Origin: CAVQMC01 sp963713505
GTDB lineage: Bacteria; Bacteroidota; Ignavibacteria; Ignavibacteriales; Ignavibacteriaceae
DNA length: 64,000 bases
Direction of reading: 5' to 3'
Assembly: GCA_963713505.1 (NCBI GenBank)
Contig: CAVQMC010000002.1
Coordinates: 1-64,000, forward strand
The notes under the pieces were generated by a model. It saw only the letters and a list, made by a program, of their open reading frames with translations, made no database searches and was not told the DNA's origin. Position numbers and translations under genes: made by a program. Position 1 is the stretch's first letter, and each line of letters opens with the position of its first letter. Of the stretch, positions 31,788 to 40,892 are shown piece by piece.

Positions 31788-33011
31788 CTACGTCAGGTAT
31801 CGCAACTCCGGCGGCAAGGGTACGCCTTTGCCCATGGTATCTTCGCCGTAATTGACTCCGGCCAGGGTTTCAATATCTTTCAGCGTTCTGGCATCGCCCT
31901 CGAAAACCACTTCACGGCGCTTTTCTTTTTGAATTTTACCCCCCGCCCATTGAATATCCAGCACACTGCTGGCATCGAAGCGGTCCTCGCCGACACACAG
32001 CTCCACCTGTCCGCCATAGTGCTGCACGATCTTGGCGACCAGCAGACTGGGACGGGCGTGAAATCCAAGTTTTTGCGGAATACCGACTTTTATCTGGGAA
32101 CGCTCGATGTTGTCATTCAGAATCTCCCCGGCCAGTTCCTGACCGGTCGTCAGATAGTGACAGGCATAGAACAGACCGTAGTTAATGGTCCGATCCAGCA
32201 GAGTTGTCGGATTAACCAGAGCGGATAATCGCTCCTGGGCCATCTTGTAGGTGTTTTTGTACCCGGCCTTGTGCAGATGACGTTCATAAAAATGAAGTAA
32301 TCGACCGACCATTTGCAGCAAATGGAACACAACTGAAAAAAAGCCGCGCAGCTGTTTTAACTTACGATTGCCAAAACGAAACCCGCCATGAATAACGTAA
32401 GTGTCGAAGGAAGACTGCAGGTTGTGCAGCAACATTTCATAGCGTCTGATCTCCACTTCGTTGACCTTAACGGGAACGATGGCCACAAGCTCTTGGGCGT
32501 CATAGGACTCATAGAATTTAAGCTGATCAAAGTCCTTGGTGATATTGAGGAAGTCACTGGCAATTTTAACAATGTTTCTTTTTTGAAGATCCTTATCCTG
32601 ATCATCAATATCATAGTGCAGCAGATCGATGGTAGTTGTGCTCGGAAAGTCATCCGTCTGAAAATGGTCCTGCGGGATCGGTATATTGCGAAGCCGGGCT
32701 TCTTCGACTATGGCAGGCGCCATATTTATCAGCGATTTGGTCAGAAAATCCAGGGTCACTTCCCCTTCTTTTCGAAAATCACCGTATTCCGGCAGATCGT
32801 AGAACAATAGGCGATTGGATATATGCTTTTGAAAGTTAGCCCCCAGACTCAAATGCCGCACTGCCGCCGACAGCTCTCGATAAAAATACCAGTCCTTGTT
32901 GTTTTTGGCACCGTGATAATCCAGAAAATCTTCAAGCAGCATGGAAGTCGAAATAAGTTTCGAGTAAAGCATTTGGGTGAACGTATTCTTGGGATCCTTG
33001 GCACCGGACAA
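31788..33011 (-). CDS. protein with C-terminal HPr-like phosphocarrier domain
   Basis: It has at least 407 residues. Residues about 310-400 are HPr-like: KVGIPQKLGFHARPSLLVAK holds the phosphorylatable His in HARP, followed by FDASSVLDIQWAGG at the regulatory-serine position. The N-terminal 300 residues are helical and not recognised. The start is unsure: the first usable codon I see is TTG at 33011, but the frame stays open upstream to a TGA near 33110 with protein-like sequence (KKVRFFSHDYLKCCLYLSGA) and no ATG or GTG. The 5-prime end may have been replaced by the repeat tract at 33115-33180. Confidence 0.6.
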   Translation of the reverse strand: MSGAKDPKNTFTQMLYSKLISTSMLLEDFLDYHGAKNNKDWYFYRELSAAVRHLSLGANFQKHISNRLLFYDLPEYGDFRKEGEVTLDFLTKSLINMAPAIVEEARLRNIPIPQDHFQTDDFPSTTTIDLLHYDIDDQDKDLQKRNIVKIASDFLNITKDFDQLKFYESYDAQELVAIVPVKVNEVEIRRYEMLLHNLQSSFDTYVIHGGFRFGNRKLKQLRGFFSVVFHLLQMVGRLLHFYERHLHKAGYKNTYKMAQERLSALVNPTTLLDRTINYGLFYACHYLTTGQELAGEILNDNIERSQIKVGIPQKLGFHARPSLLVAKIVQHYGGQVELCVGEDRFDASSVLDIQWAGGKIQKEKRREVVFEGDARTLKDIETLAGVNYGEDTMGKGVPLPPELRYLT

Positions 33012-33468
33012 ATACAGACAGCATTTCAGATAATCATGTGAAAAAAAACGGACTTTCTTTTCAAAGGTGCTGTCATTGGCAGTATATGAAGTTTTCCATA
33101 GATTAACGGATTCAGGGGTTCAGAGGTTCGAGGATTCAAGGTTCAGGGTTCAGGGTTCAGCGTTCTGGGTTTAGCGCCGCCGCTGGCCTGAAAAGCGGCC
33201 AGTTTGATCAATAAAAAGGCCTAATGAACATCGAACGTCCAACATCGAATAAAGGAATTCTATCGATTTTAATCGCGGTTACAAACCGCTCCCACACGAA
33301 CTTAGAATGAAGTTTCTACGAAGGGTTCAGAAACAGACGCCAGATAACCGCGGATAGAGAATAATGTCCGCAAATCAATTTGACTGACGCTCCGGCCAGT
33401 GGCGACACGCATACCAGTACTTCCAAAACCCAATACCCAGTACCCAATACCCAGCATCCAGAAATAGC
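33012..33468. other. 457 bp gap with several short repeats
   Basis: It holds a GGTTCAGGGTTCAGG tract (about 33115-33175), a hairpin CTGGCC/GGCCAG near 33182-33203, AACATCGAACGTCCAACATC iterations (about 33227-33250), a REP-like hairpin GCGGTTACAAACCGC (about 33276-33290), and CCAATACCCAGTACCC iterations (33425-33455) abutting rnpB. No gene is seen apart from the possible 5-prime extension of the HPr-domain gene. Confidence 0.6.
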
Positions 33469-33860
33469 GGCCGAAGCAACCCGTAAGCCGAATTTTGTTC
33501 CCGGTTCCGGTTACCCGGAATCGGGCAACGATCATTCATCTATGGATGCCGGTTGCCCGACACCTCTTGCGACCTACCCGGAAGCTTGGACGGGCCGCCC
33601 TCAAACGCTTCCCTATTTGGTCTTGCACCGGGTGGGGTTTACCGAGCTTCCCCGGTCACCCGGGGAACTGGTGCGCTCTTACCGCACCATTTCACCCTTA
33701 CCCGGCGCCAAACCGAACGGTTCGGTGCCGGGCGGTATACTTTCTGTTGCACTTTCCTTCGTGTTACCACGACTTCACGTTATGAAGCACCCTGCCCTGC
33801 GGTGTTCGGACTTTCCTCCGGATCTGATGCGATCCGGCGATCGTTTGGGTTACTCCGGCC
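33469..33860 (-). ncRNA. rnpB: RNase P RNA, bacterial class A
   Basis: Minus-strand landmarks in order: the P1 5-prime arm GGCCGGAGTAACCC, GGAGGAAAGTCCGAACACCG then CAGGGCAGGGTG, the CACGAAGGAAAGTGCAACAG core, GGTAAGAGCGCACCAG, GTGCAAGACCAAATAGG, AGATGAATGATCGTTGCC, ACAAAATTCGGCTTA, and the P1 3-prime arm GGGTTGCTTCGGCC. P1 arms pair over 14 positions with two wobble or A-G positions. Length is about 390 nt, normal for class A. The 5-prime end overlaps the stop of the upstream protein gene by about 11 bases. Confidence 0.95.
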
Positions 33861-34587
33861 GTTCATCCTGATCTTGCCAGTAAATGATTCTAAAACAACT
33901 GGGACAATACCTCAAGCTGTCGCAGCGCTGGAGTTCATTGTAAACCTGGGGCGGGATATTCATATTGCATCCCTGACAAACCGCATCCTGAACCGCAGCA
34001 ATGGCCACCTGGTTTTCCTGTTTGGCTTTCACCTGGTTAAAGATTTTCAGCAGCCCGGCATCCAACCCGGCGGTAACCGCCACCCGTTTGGATTCCAGCT
34101 CAACAAGATGTTCTTCTCGTTGTTCAGCGTCTTTTGCAATGGACTCTTTTTCCTGGTTCGATTCCTCAACGATCTGGTTATAGTGCAGTTTCCGATCTTT
34201 GATAGCCTTTTCAGCAGTTTCGATCTTCTCCAATAACACCAACATTTCATCTTCCAATTGGGAGTTGACGGCTTTTATGTCGTCTATTTCCTTGAGAGAC
34301 GACTGATATTCCTTGTTGGTTTTAACGGCCCGCAGCTTGACCTGGCTCTTTTGAATCTTGGCGAGGTTCAATTGAACATCGGACTCGAACGCACGGTACT
34401 GCTTGTTAAATTCTTCAATTGCGGCTTCATCATCCGCCACGCTGCGGATAAAGGCTTCCAGTTCCTGCTCAAGGCTGCGGATCCGAGCCGGTACCGCTTT
34501 CAAATAGGCTTTTAGTTTGCCGGCCTCAATTTCGATTTGCTGAACCTTAACCAGCGTATCAATCTGTTCTTTTGTGACAGCAGTCAT
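33850..34587 (-). CDS. coiled-coil protein with C-terminal C4 zinc ribbon
   Basis: The protein has 245 residues from the ATG at 34587 (AGGGGAAACGA upstream). Residues 1-190 form a long coiled-coil hairpin rich in Glu, Lys and Gln. The end has CQGCNMNIPPQVYNEL then YCPSCFRIIYW, a CxxC...CxxC zinc ribbon. This family sits next to basic cell functions in many bacteria; its exact role is uncertain. The stop codon TAA lies within the first bases of the rnpB P1 arm, so rnpB is either processed from this transcript or initiated inside the gene's end. Confidence 0.8.
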   Translation of the reverse strand: MTAVTKEQIDTLVKVQQIEIEAGKLKAYLKAVPARIRSLEQELEAFIRSVADDEAAIEEFNKQYRAFESDVQLNLAKIQKSQVKLRAVKTNKEYQSSLKEIDDIKAVNSQLEDEMLVLLEKIETAEKAIKDRKLHYNQIVEESNQEKESIAKDAEQREEHLVELESKRVAVTAGLDAGLLKIFNQVKAKQENQVAIAAVQDAVCQGCNMNIPPQVYNELQRCDSLRYCPSCFRIIYWQDQDERPE

Positions 34588-34643
34588 TCGTTTCCCCTGA
34601 TACACAGCGCAACAGTGAATGGGTGATCGCCCGTTGACTCATT

Positions 34644-34673
34644 AAAAAAGCGCGGGTTCCTGTCTGCCCGCGC
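34644..34673 (-). terminator. intrinsic terminator after tRNA-Met
   Basis: On the minus strand, arms GCGCGGG and CCCGCGC (34667-34673 and 34650-34656) with a 10-base loop are followed by six T. It lies about 55 bp downstream of the tRNA-Met 3-prime end and upstream of the zinc-ribbon gene. Confidence 0.75.
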
Positions 34674-34727
34674 CCATACCATGAGTCATTATCCATTCGA
34701 AAGTATTAAACCATCTGAAAAAGGGAG

Positions 34728-34800
34728 TGGGCCCACCTGGGATCGAACCAGGGACCTACCGGTTATGAGCCGGTGGCTCTGCCAGCTGAGCTATGGGCCC
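34728..34800 (-). tRNA. tRNA-Met (anticodon CAT)
   Basis: The cloverleaf is complete: acceptor GGGCCCA/TGGGCCC, D arm GCTC/GAGC, anticodon stem ACCGG/CCGGT with loop CTCATAA, variable AGGTC, T arm CCTGG-TTCGATC-CCAGG, discriminator A. CCA is not encoded. A CAT anticodon can also be a tRNA-Ile decoded after lysidine modification; the sequence looks more like elongator tRNA-Met, but this was not tested by covariance model. Confidence 0.9.
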
Positions 34801-35064
34801 GTCGGGCAAAATGTTTTTCTTTTGACGCAATTTCCGGCAACGTATTGGCGGCGCGGAAATTCTTAATCCTTAAATAATTGAAGATTTTCGATGCAGGTTT
34901 AATATTTAAGGAATCGCCTGTCAATCAAAGAATATTGAAAATTGTAATTTTGTTTTTATATAGCTTTTGTCGTCAAAGTTATAGAAAATGCAGCTTTAAT
35001 GGTTTTACCTAATCAGTTGATTATAACCTTTGAACCTTGAACCCTGAACCTGGAACCGTTCATT

Positions 35065-36945
35065 TTAGGTATCGATAAAGTTTTTTAATTTCCGGCTGCG
35101 CGTTGGATGTCGTAATTTTCGCAGTGCCTTGGCCTCAATTTGACGGATGCGCTCCCGGGTGACGGCAAAATCCTGCCCGACTTCTTCCAGGGTGTGGTCC
35201 GCTTTTTCGCCGATACCAAAGCGCATCCGCAACACCTTTTCCTCCCGCGGTGTCAGGGTAGCCAGAACTTTGCGGGTCTGTTCGGCCAGATTCATATTGA
35301 CGGCCGCATCGGAAGGCAGCATGAATTTTTTATCTTCAATAAAATCTCCCAGGTGACTGTCTTCTTCTTCGCCGATCGGCGTTTCCAGCGATATCGGTTC
35401 CCGGGCGATTTTAAGAACCTTACGAACTTTTTCCAGAGGAATCTCCATTTTCTCGGCAATTTCCTCCGGCGTTGGTTCACGTCCCTGCTCCTGCACCAGA
35501 TAGCGGGAAGTTCGGATGAGCTTGTTAATTGTTTCAATCATGTGGACCGGGATTCGAATTGTACGGGCCTGGTCTGCAATGGCCCGGGTGATGGCCTGCC
35601 GGATCCACCAGGTCGCATAGGTGCTGAATTTATAGCCGCGGCGGTATTCGAACTTATCAACCGCTTTCATTAAACCGATATTGCCCTCCTGGATTAAATC
35701 CAAAAACTGCAATCCACGATTGGTATACTTCTTGGCAATACTGACGACCAGACGCAGATTCGCTTTGGTAAGTTCACTTTTGGCCAGCTTGGCTCTAAAC
35801 CGCCCTTCATCAACACCGGCCATGATCTTATTTAAAGAGCGAATATTGGCTTTAATTTCAATTTCTTTGGCATTGATGTCATCCAGGTTCTTTTTTAACT
35901 CACCATAGACAGTACCCAGTTCCTCTCTGGAAATCTTGCTCCGACTGCCGGCCCATTTGACAAATTGGGTTTTTGATTTCAGGTTGTCAAGCAGCTCCTT
36001 GGTTGAAACATCAAGTCGGTCGGAGATATCGCCGGTCCTTCTGATCTTGGCATCAAACCAGCCGATCTGATGCCAGATTTTATTTTCGATATCATCAATA
36101 ACGCTGGCTTCGAGGCGCCAATCTTTGAGCAGTTCAAATATTTTGTTCGCCCGCCGGGCGATGCTTTTTTTGATTTTGCGACGCTTTTCGGAGTCCAATT
36201 TTTGGACAAACAGTTTTTCGCGAAACGCTTTGTTCTCCTCGTGCAATTCCTTAATGCCCCGAATGGTTTCCAGAAATTTCTCGGTTTGGACGATTTCATC
36301 GGCATAGGTATCGCCTTCATCGACATCTCTCAGAACATACTTGGGCCGCAAAGCCCCGTCTTCGATATCTCCGCCCAAGGCAATGATCGACTCGACCCCG
36401 ATCGTACTTTCCAGAAGCGCACGCAGAACCTCCTGCTCACCGGCCTCAATTTTTTTGGCGATCTCGACCTCGCCTTCCCGGCTAAGGAGGGTGACGAGGC
36501 CCATTTCGCGCAGGTACATTTTAACCGGATCGGTTACCGTTCCAAAATCCGATGAAGCGCCGCCTTTGGCGACAATCTTTTTCTCCTTCGCCTTTTTGAG
36601 TTTGACCACTTTTTTCTGATGTTTTTCTTCAATAATTTCGATATTATTGGCATAAAACAACATTAGCGTCTCGTCAATTTGCTCGGGATAAAGCATGTCT
36701 TCCGGCAGCAGTTCATTGATTTCATCATAGGTCAGATAGCCCTGTTTTTTGCCCTTGGTCAGCAGTGTTTTGATCGCTTTGGGAGTTGCTTTATTTTTGC
36801 TTTTTTTGGCTACGGTGCTCTTTTTAGCAACGTCCTTCTTAGTAGACCTTTTGGCGGTTTTCTCTTTGGCAGCATCCTTTTTGGTGGATTCTTTCGTTAA
36901 AGTCTTTTTACTGCTTTCTTTTTTTACAGCAGATTTCTTGGCCAT
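35065..36945 (-). CDS. rpoD: primary RNA polymerase sigma factor (sigma-70)
   Basis: The protein has 626 residues from the ATG at 36945 (GGGAGG nine bases upstream). A Lys/Ala/Ser-rich N-terminal extension of about 50 residues precedes region 1.1 (KAIKTLLTKGKKQGYLTYDE). Region 1.2 is DPVKMYLREMGLVTLLSREG and region 2 is ANLRLVVSIAKKYTNRGLQF, then KFSTYATWWIRQAI. Region 4.2 is TLEEVGQDFAVTRERIRQIE. It directs housekeeping transcription. It lies just downstream of dnaG, the usual macromolecular-synthesis order. The basic N-terminal tail is unusual. Confidence 0.95.
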   Translation of the reverse strand: MAKKSAVKKESSKKTLTKESTKKDAAKEKTAKRSTKKDVAKKSTVAKKSKNKATPKAIKTLLTKGKKQGYLTYDEINELLPEDMLYPEQIDETLMLFYANNIEIIEEKHQKKVVKLKKAKEKKIVAKGGASSDFGTVTDPVKMYLREMGLVTLLSREGEVEIAKKIEAGEQEVLRALLESTIGVESIIALGGDIEDGALRPKYVLRDVDEGDTYADEIVQTEKFLETIRGIKELHEENKAFREKLFVQKLDSEKRRKIKKSIARRANKIFELLKDWRLEASVIDDIENKIWHQIGWFDAKIRRTGDISDRLDVSTKELLDNLKSKTQFVKWAGSRSKISREELGTVYGELKKNLDDINAKEIEIKANIRSLNKIMAGVDEGRFRAKLAKSELTKANLRLVVSIAKKYTNRGLQFLDLIQEGNIGLMKAVDKFEYRRGYKFSTYATWWIRQAITRAIADQARTIRIPVHMIETINKLIRTSRYLVQEQGREPTPEEIAEKMEIPLEKVRKVLKIAREPISLETPIGEEEDSHLGDFIEDKKFMLPSDAAVNMNLAEQTRKVLATLTPREEKVLRMRFGIGEKADHTLEEVGQDFAVTRERIRQIEAKALRKLRHPTRSRKLKNFIDT

Positions 36946-37113
36946 AAAATATTGCCTCCCAGACACCTCAATTTATCAGCCGCAAACAATTATCCGTTAG
37001 CAAATCGTACCACTGCCTTTGACCAGCGCCCGATGCGGCACCCGTGGTCCTTAGCGCTAAATTCAATGGTTACGATTCGTTAGACTTGCCTCTGGGGTGG
37101 ACACCCCCCGACT

Positions 37114-39009
37114 TTATTTTTCGCTTAAAATAGCCATTTTCTGCTTTTCACTGCGCTCGGCCATTTTTTGCTTTTTATTTAACAGCGTTAGCAACAGATC
37201 GTGGTCATTGCGCTTCTCAGCCGCCTTGATCTGTGCCTCCAGCAGACTTCCATTGCGAAGTTTCTGCCGGGCATCGACAAACTTGCCCAGCAATCGCAGA
37301 CAGCCCTTTTTATTCCAGGATTCATCCCCGATCGCTAAAGAGGTGACTAACGTTTGTTGGGTTTGTTTTTCAATTCTTGCAATTAACTCTGAAACCTGGC
37401 CGGCAGTTGTCGGCTTGAATTTTAAGATTGCACTTCCGATGGATTCAAGATCATTGTTTTCAAAATATTTTAAGACGTTTAGCCTGTTAATCTCAGGCAA
37501 AATATCAGGATACTGCAGCATCATTGCAATAATCTGCCGTTCAAAACGGTTTCCGCTTTCGACCTGAGAAGATTCCAGCAGTCCGGCATTCGTTGCGGCT
37601 GCCGCTTTTTTTGGCAGTGCAGCGTCCGGACCGCCTTGCCGACCGGCAAAAGCCGGGGCGCGCGATTGCCGCGCCGCTACCGCCCGGATACGCTCCAGCA
37701 CCGCAGATTCCGCAATACCGGTGCGTTCGGCCAGCTGCTGGATATATATCGCCTGAGCGATCTGATCATTAATGGCGGCTAACGGTTCCTGCAATTCTGA
37801 TATGATCCGAATTTTTCCTTCGGTTGTCAGGCCGTGCTTACGCACCGCGCAGTCCATCAGAAACGTGATGATTCCCGGCGAATCGGCCGCCGCCGCAGTA
37901 AACGCTGCCGCACCATGCTCAAAAATGTATGAATCCGGGTCATGCCCGGTCGGCAAAACCAGTATATGGGTATCGGCTTTATCCTCGCTGAACACATCTT
38001 CTCTGCGAAAATCGACGTGCTCTTTCCAGAAGGTCTCGATGCAGCGCTGGGCCGAACGCATACCGGCCTCATCCGAGTCATAAACCAGGATCATACGCCG
38101 GGCATAGCGCGTTAGCAATTTCACGTGATCTGCGGTCAAGGCCGTGCCGAGAGTCGCCACCGAATTTTCAATCCCATGCTGATGCAGTGCCAACAGGTCC
38201 AGATACCCTTCAACGATATATACCGTCCCGCTGGCCCTGCATTTGTCTTTGGCCCGGTGAATGCCGTACAGTGAGCGGCTCTTATCATATAACGCGGTTT
38301 CCGGCGAATTTAAATATTTCGGTAATGCGTCATCCAGCACGCGGCCGCCGAATCCAACGACCTGCGTATTCACATCGAATATCGGAAAAATAATTCGATT
38401 GCGAAAGCGGTCGTAATGGCCGCTTTTATTTTTGCGGGGCAGAATCAGGCCGCTCTTTTCGAGCAGCATGGGCGATATCCGTTTATCAGAGAAAAATCTG
38501 AGCAGGTGATCCCAGCCATCCCGGGCATATCCAAGCTTGAAGTCAACAATTGTCTGCTGGGATATACCCCGCTGCGCCAGGTAGGATCTCGCCGTCTGCC
38601 CCGCGCTGCTGTTTAATAAGGCTTGGTGATAAAAGCCGCCGGCGCGACGATTGATGTCGAGCAGGCTTTCCCTTTGGCTGATTTTCTTTTTTTGCTCCGG
38701 CGAAAGGGGTCTCTCCGCAATATCGACCCCATAGCGTTTCGCAAGGTGCCTGGCCGCCTCCGGGAAAGAGACCCCATCCTGTTTCATCAGGAAGCTGAAG
38801 ACATTGCCTCCCGTACTGCAGCCAAAGCAATGAAATATCTGTTTGTCCGGGCTTACCGTAAAAGATGGAGTTTTTTCGGAATGAAACGGACAAAGACCGA
38901 TATAGTTTTTACCGGCTTTTTTAAGGAGCACAGATTCTGAAACAACATCCACGATATCGGCCGCATTCTTGATTTCTGAAATTTTTTCTTCAGGAATAAA
39001 AGCCGCCAA
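37114..39009 (-). CDS. dnaG: DNA primase
   Basis: The protein has about 631 residues from the TTG at 39009 (AAFIPEEKISEIKNAADIVD follows; TGGAGG nine bases upstream). A longer frame to 39087 is less likely. A zinc-binding domain has CPFHSEKTPSFTV and CFGCSTGGNVFSFLM. The catalytic core has a TOPRIM signature VYIVEGYLDLLALHQHGIEN and LVYDSDEAG. A helicase-binding C-terminal domain follows. It makes primers for replication. It lies upstream of rpoD on the same strand with a 170 bp gap. Confidence 0.93.
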   Translation of the reverse strand: MAAFIPEEKISEIKNAADIVDVVSESVLLKKAGKNYIGLCPFHSEKTPSFTVSPDKQIFHCFGCSTGGNVFSFLMKQDGVSFPEAARHLAKRYGVDIAERPLSPEQKKKISQRESLLDINRRAGGFYHQALLNSSAGQTARSYLAQRGISQQTIVDFKLGYARDGWDHLLRFFSDKRISPMLLEKSGLILPRKNKSGHYDRFRNRIIFPIFDVNTQVVGFGGRVLDDALPKYLNSPETALYDKSRSLYGIHRAKDKCRASGTVYIVEGYLDLLALHQHGIENSVATLGTALTADHVKLLTRYARRMILVYDSDEAGMRSAQRCIETFWKEHVDFRREDVFSEDKADTHILVLPTGHDPDSYIFEHGAAAFTAAAADSPGIITFLMDCAVRKHGLTTEGKIRIISELQEPLAAINDQIAQAIYIQQLAERTGIAESAVLERIRAVAARQSRAPAFAGRQGGPDAALPKKAAAATNAGLLESSQVESGNRFERQIIAMMLQYPDILPEINRLNVLKYFENNDLESIGSAILKFKPTTAGQVSELIARIEKQTQQTLVTSLAIGDESWNKKGCLRLLGKFVDARQKLRNGSLLEAQIKAAEKRNDHDLLLTLLNKKQKMAERSEKQKMAILSEK

Positions 39010-39218
39010 TAACAGCAACCTCCATTGCTTTTGAACCGGTGAGACAAATGTTAGCGGAAGGGTCTCAATGGGATGACGTGCTGCCAATCATCGCTTTTAT
39101 GACTCCAGCTACCCAATATCTTGCGATTCTCGATATAGATCCCATTAAATTTCGTTTAGGCCGATATTAGATATCACCCAAGTTTAAACGGGAAATGTAA
39201 TCCTAAGTGAGCGATTTG

Positions 39219-39956
39219 TCAAGGAGTTTTTTTGGATCGCGCCACGGCTAATGCTTCCTTAAAATCAAGGGTTCCACTGTACAGGGCCTTGCCGGTTATA
39301 ACTCCGATGACGCCGCACGCTTCAAGCGGCAAGAGGTTTTGGATATCTTTGATTGTCGCGACACCGCCGGATGCCACGACCGGAATGTCGACGGCTTCGG
39401 CCAGTTTGCGGGTCTCCTCAAGATTGGGTCCGGTTTGCATTCCATCGCGCTGAATATCGGTAAAATTGATCGCGGCAATACCACAGTCTTCGAAGCGTTT
39501 AGCCAGATCAACCGCCTTGGTGTCGGTGGTCTCAGTCCAGCCTTCGATGGCAACCAGACCGTTGCGGGCATCAATGCCGACAACAACGCGGCCGGGATAT
39601 TGGCCGGCGATCCGCGCCACCCAGGCCGGATTTTTTATGGCCTCGGTTCCGATAATTACTTTTTGGACTCCCATGTTCAGAAATTGGTGCGCCGTTTGTT
39701 CATCCCGAATCCCGCCCCCCAGTTGAATCGGGATGTCGATAGTTTGTAAAATATTTTCTAGCGCAGCGCGATTTTGAGGACTTTTTTCAAAGGCACCGTC
39801 CAGATCGATCACATGGATCAACTCCGCGCCGGCCCGGACCCACTTTTGCGCCATGGCCGCCGGATCATCTGAAAAGACCGTTTCATCTTCCTTGCGCCCC
39901 TGGACGAGCCTGACACATTGACCATTTTTAATGTCGACTGCCGGAATGATGAGCAT
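39219..39956 (-). CDS. hisA: ProFAR isomerase (histidine biosynthesis)
   Basis: The 245-residue (beta/alpha)8 protein has IIPAVDIKNGQCVRLVQG with the first catalytic Asp, IQLGGGIRDE, VVGIDARNGLVAIEGW, INFTDIQRDGMQTGPN with the second Asp, and VVASGGVATIKDIQNL. It isomerises ProFAR to PRFAR. It follows hisB after 129 bp. The hisH gene that often sits between them is not in this window. Confidence 0.92.
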   Translation of the reverse strand: MLIIPAVDIKNGQCVRLVQGRKEDETVFSDDPAAMAQKWVRAGAELIHVIDLDGAFEKSPQNRAALENILQTIDIPIQLGGGIRDEQTAHQFLNMGVQKVIIGTEAIKNPAWVARIAGQYPGRVVVGIDARNGLVAIEGWTETTDTKAVDLAKRFEDCGIAAINFTDIQRDGMQTGPNLEETRKLAEAVDIPVVASGGVATIKDIQNLLPLEACGVIGVITGKALYSGTLDFKEALAVARSKKTP

Positions 39957-40085
39957 AATTTCGCTATCTAAAAAGAATTAATGGAAAAGTGCCTAAAATG
40001 AAATTTTAGGCAATTCTATGAGCCGTCATATCTGCAAATTAATTTACTTTTTACAAAAAAAATGATCGATTCAATCAAACACAAC

Positions 40086-40676
40086 CTACAACGTCCCCTT
40101 GGAAGATGGAACCCCGCTGGTTCTCCCGTCCACGGTGACCGCCTGATCCAGCGCCCGAGCGAAAGCCTTGAAAATCGATTCAATCACATGATGATCATTT
40201 TCGCCATAGGCGACATTAATGTGTAAATTCATACCGCCCCGGTTGACCAACGCTCTGAAAAACTCCCGGGTTAGCGATGGGTTGAGCGCAATCCCGTAAA
40301 CGATGGATTCCGGGGTATTGCAAACCAAAAAGGGCCGATTCGACAGATCAACGGTAACTGCCGCCAGTGCATCATCCATGGGGATGACGGCATGGCCGTA
40401 TCGCCGAATACCTTGGCGCTCACCCAGGGCCTGGGAGATTGCATCGCCCAGCACCAATCCCACATCCTCGACGGTATGATGCAAATCAACAGCCAAATCC
40501 CCTTCGGCGCTCACTGAAAGGTCAAAAAAACCATGCACCGCAAACAGGGTAAGCATATGATCGAGAAACGGGATTCCGCTGGCAATGTCCGCCTGGCCGT
40601 GACCGTCCAAATTCAGAGAAATCCGTACATCGGTTTCCGTGGTGTGGCGTTCTACATCGCCGGTTCTATTCATCAT
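40086..40676 (-). CDS. hisB: imidazoleglycerol-phosphate dehydratase
   Basis: The 196-residue single-function enzyme has ERHTTETDVRISLNLDGHGQ, SGIPFLDHMLTLFAVHGFFD, LHHTVEDVGLVLGDAI and YGENDHHVIESIFKAFARAL, the manganese-binding histidine motifs. It dehydrates IGP to imidazole-acetol phosphate. Two adjacent Met codons open the frame; either may start. It is upstream of hisA on the same strand. Confidence 0.92.
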   Translation of the reverse strand: MMNRTGDVERHTTETDVRISLNLDGHGQADIASGIPFLDHMLTLFAVHGFFDLSVSAEGDLAVDLHHTVEDVGLVLGDAISQALGERQGIRRYGHAVIPMDDALAAVTVDLSNRPFLVCNTPESIVYGIALNPSLTREFFRALVNRGGMNLHINVAYGENDHHVIESIFKAFARALDQAVTVDGRTSGVPSSKGTL

Positions 40677-40807
40677 TATTCGTACCAGTTCGCGGTTAAC
40701 AATTTAAAAAGTAAGTTACGAGATCCGACCTTAGAATTAATTTTAAATTTGTCTAAAATAATAAGCCATATTCAATAATAATCAATGAGATTTCATGAAT
40801 ATATGTC

Positions 40808-40842
40808 AAAAAAAAGGTGGCCCACCCAAAAGATGAACCACC
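40808..40842 (-). terminator. terminator-like hairpin with T8
   Basis: On the minus strand GGTGG (from 40842) and CCACC (to 40816) flank a 17-base loop with further G/C pairing options, followed by eight T. It would end transcription coming from the tRNA-Ala side. Confidence 0.45.
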
Positions 40843-40859
40843 CGTGAAAGGAGGTCAGA

Positions 40860-40892
40860 ATGAAGCACAATAACGCACTTACTCTGAGATGA
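40860..40892 (+). CDS. possible 10-residue leader peptide
   Basis: ATG at 40860 follows a perfect ribosome site (GAAAGGAGGTCAGA) and opens MKHNNALTLR then a stop. There is no gene directly after it; ycaO starts 450 bp further on. The strong site is the only evidence, so this may be chance. Confidence 0.2.
   Translation: MKHNNALTLR

Noticed and set aside
33380..34236. Plus-strand protein genes over 33380-34236
   Set aside because: They lie antisense to rnpB and the zinc-ribbon gene and show no family features.
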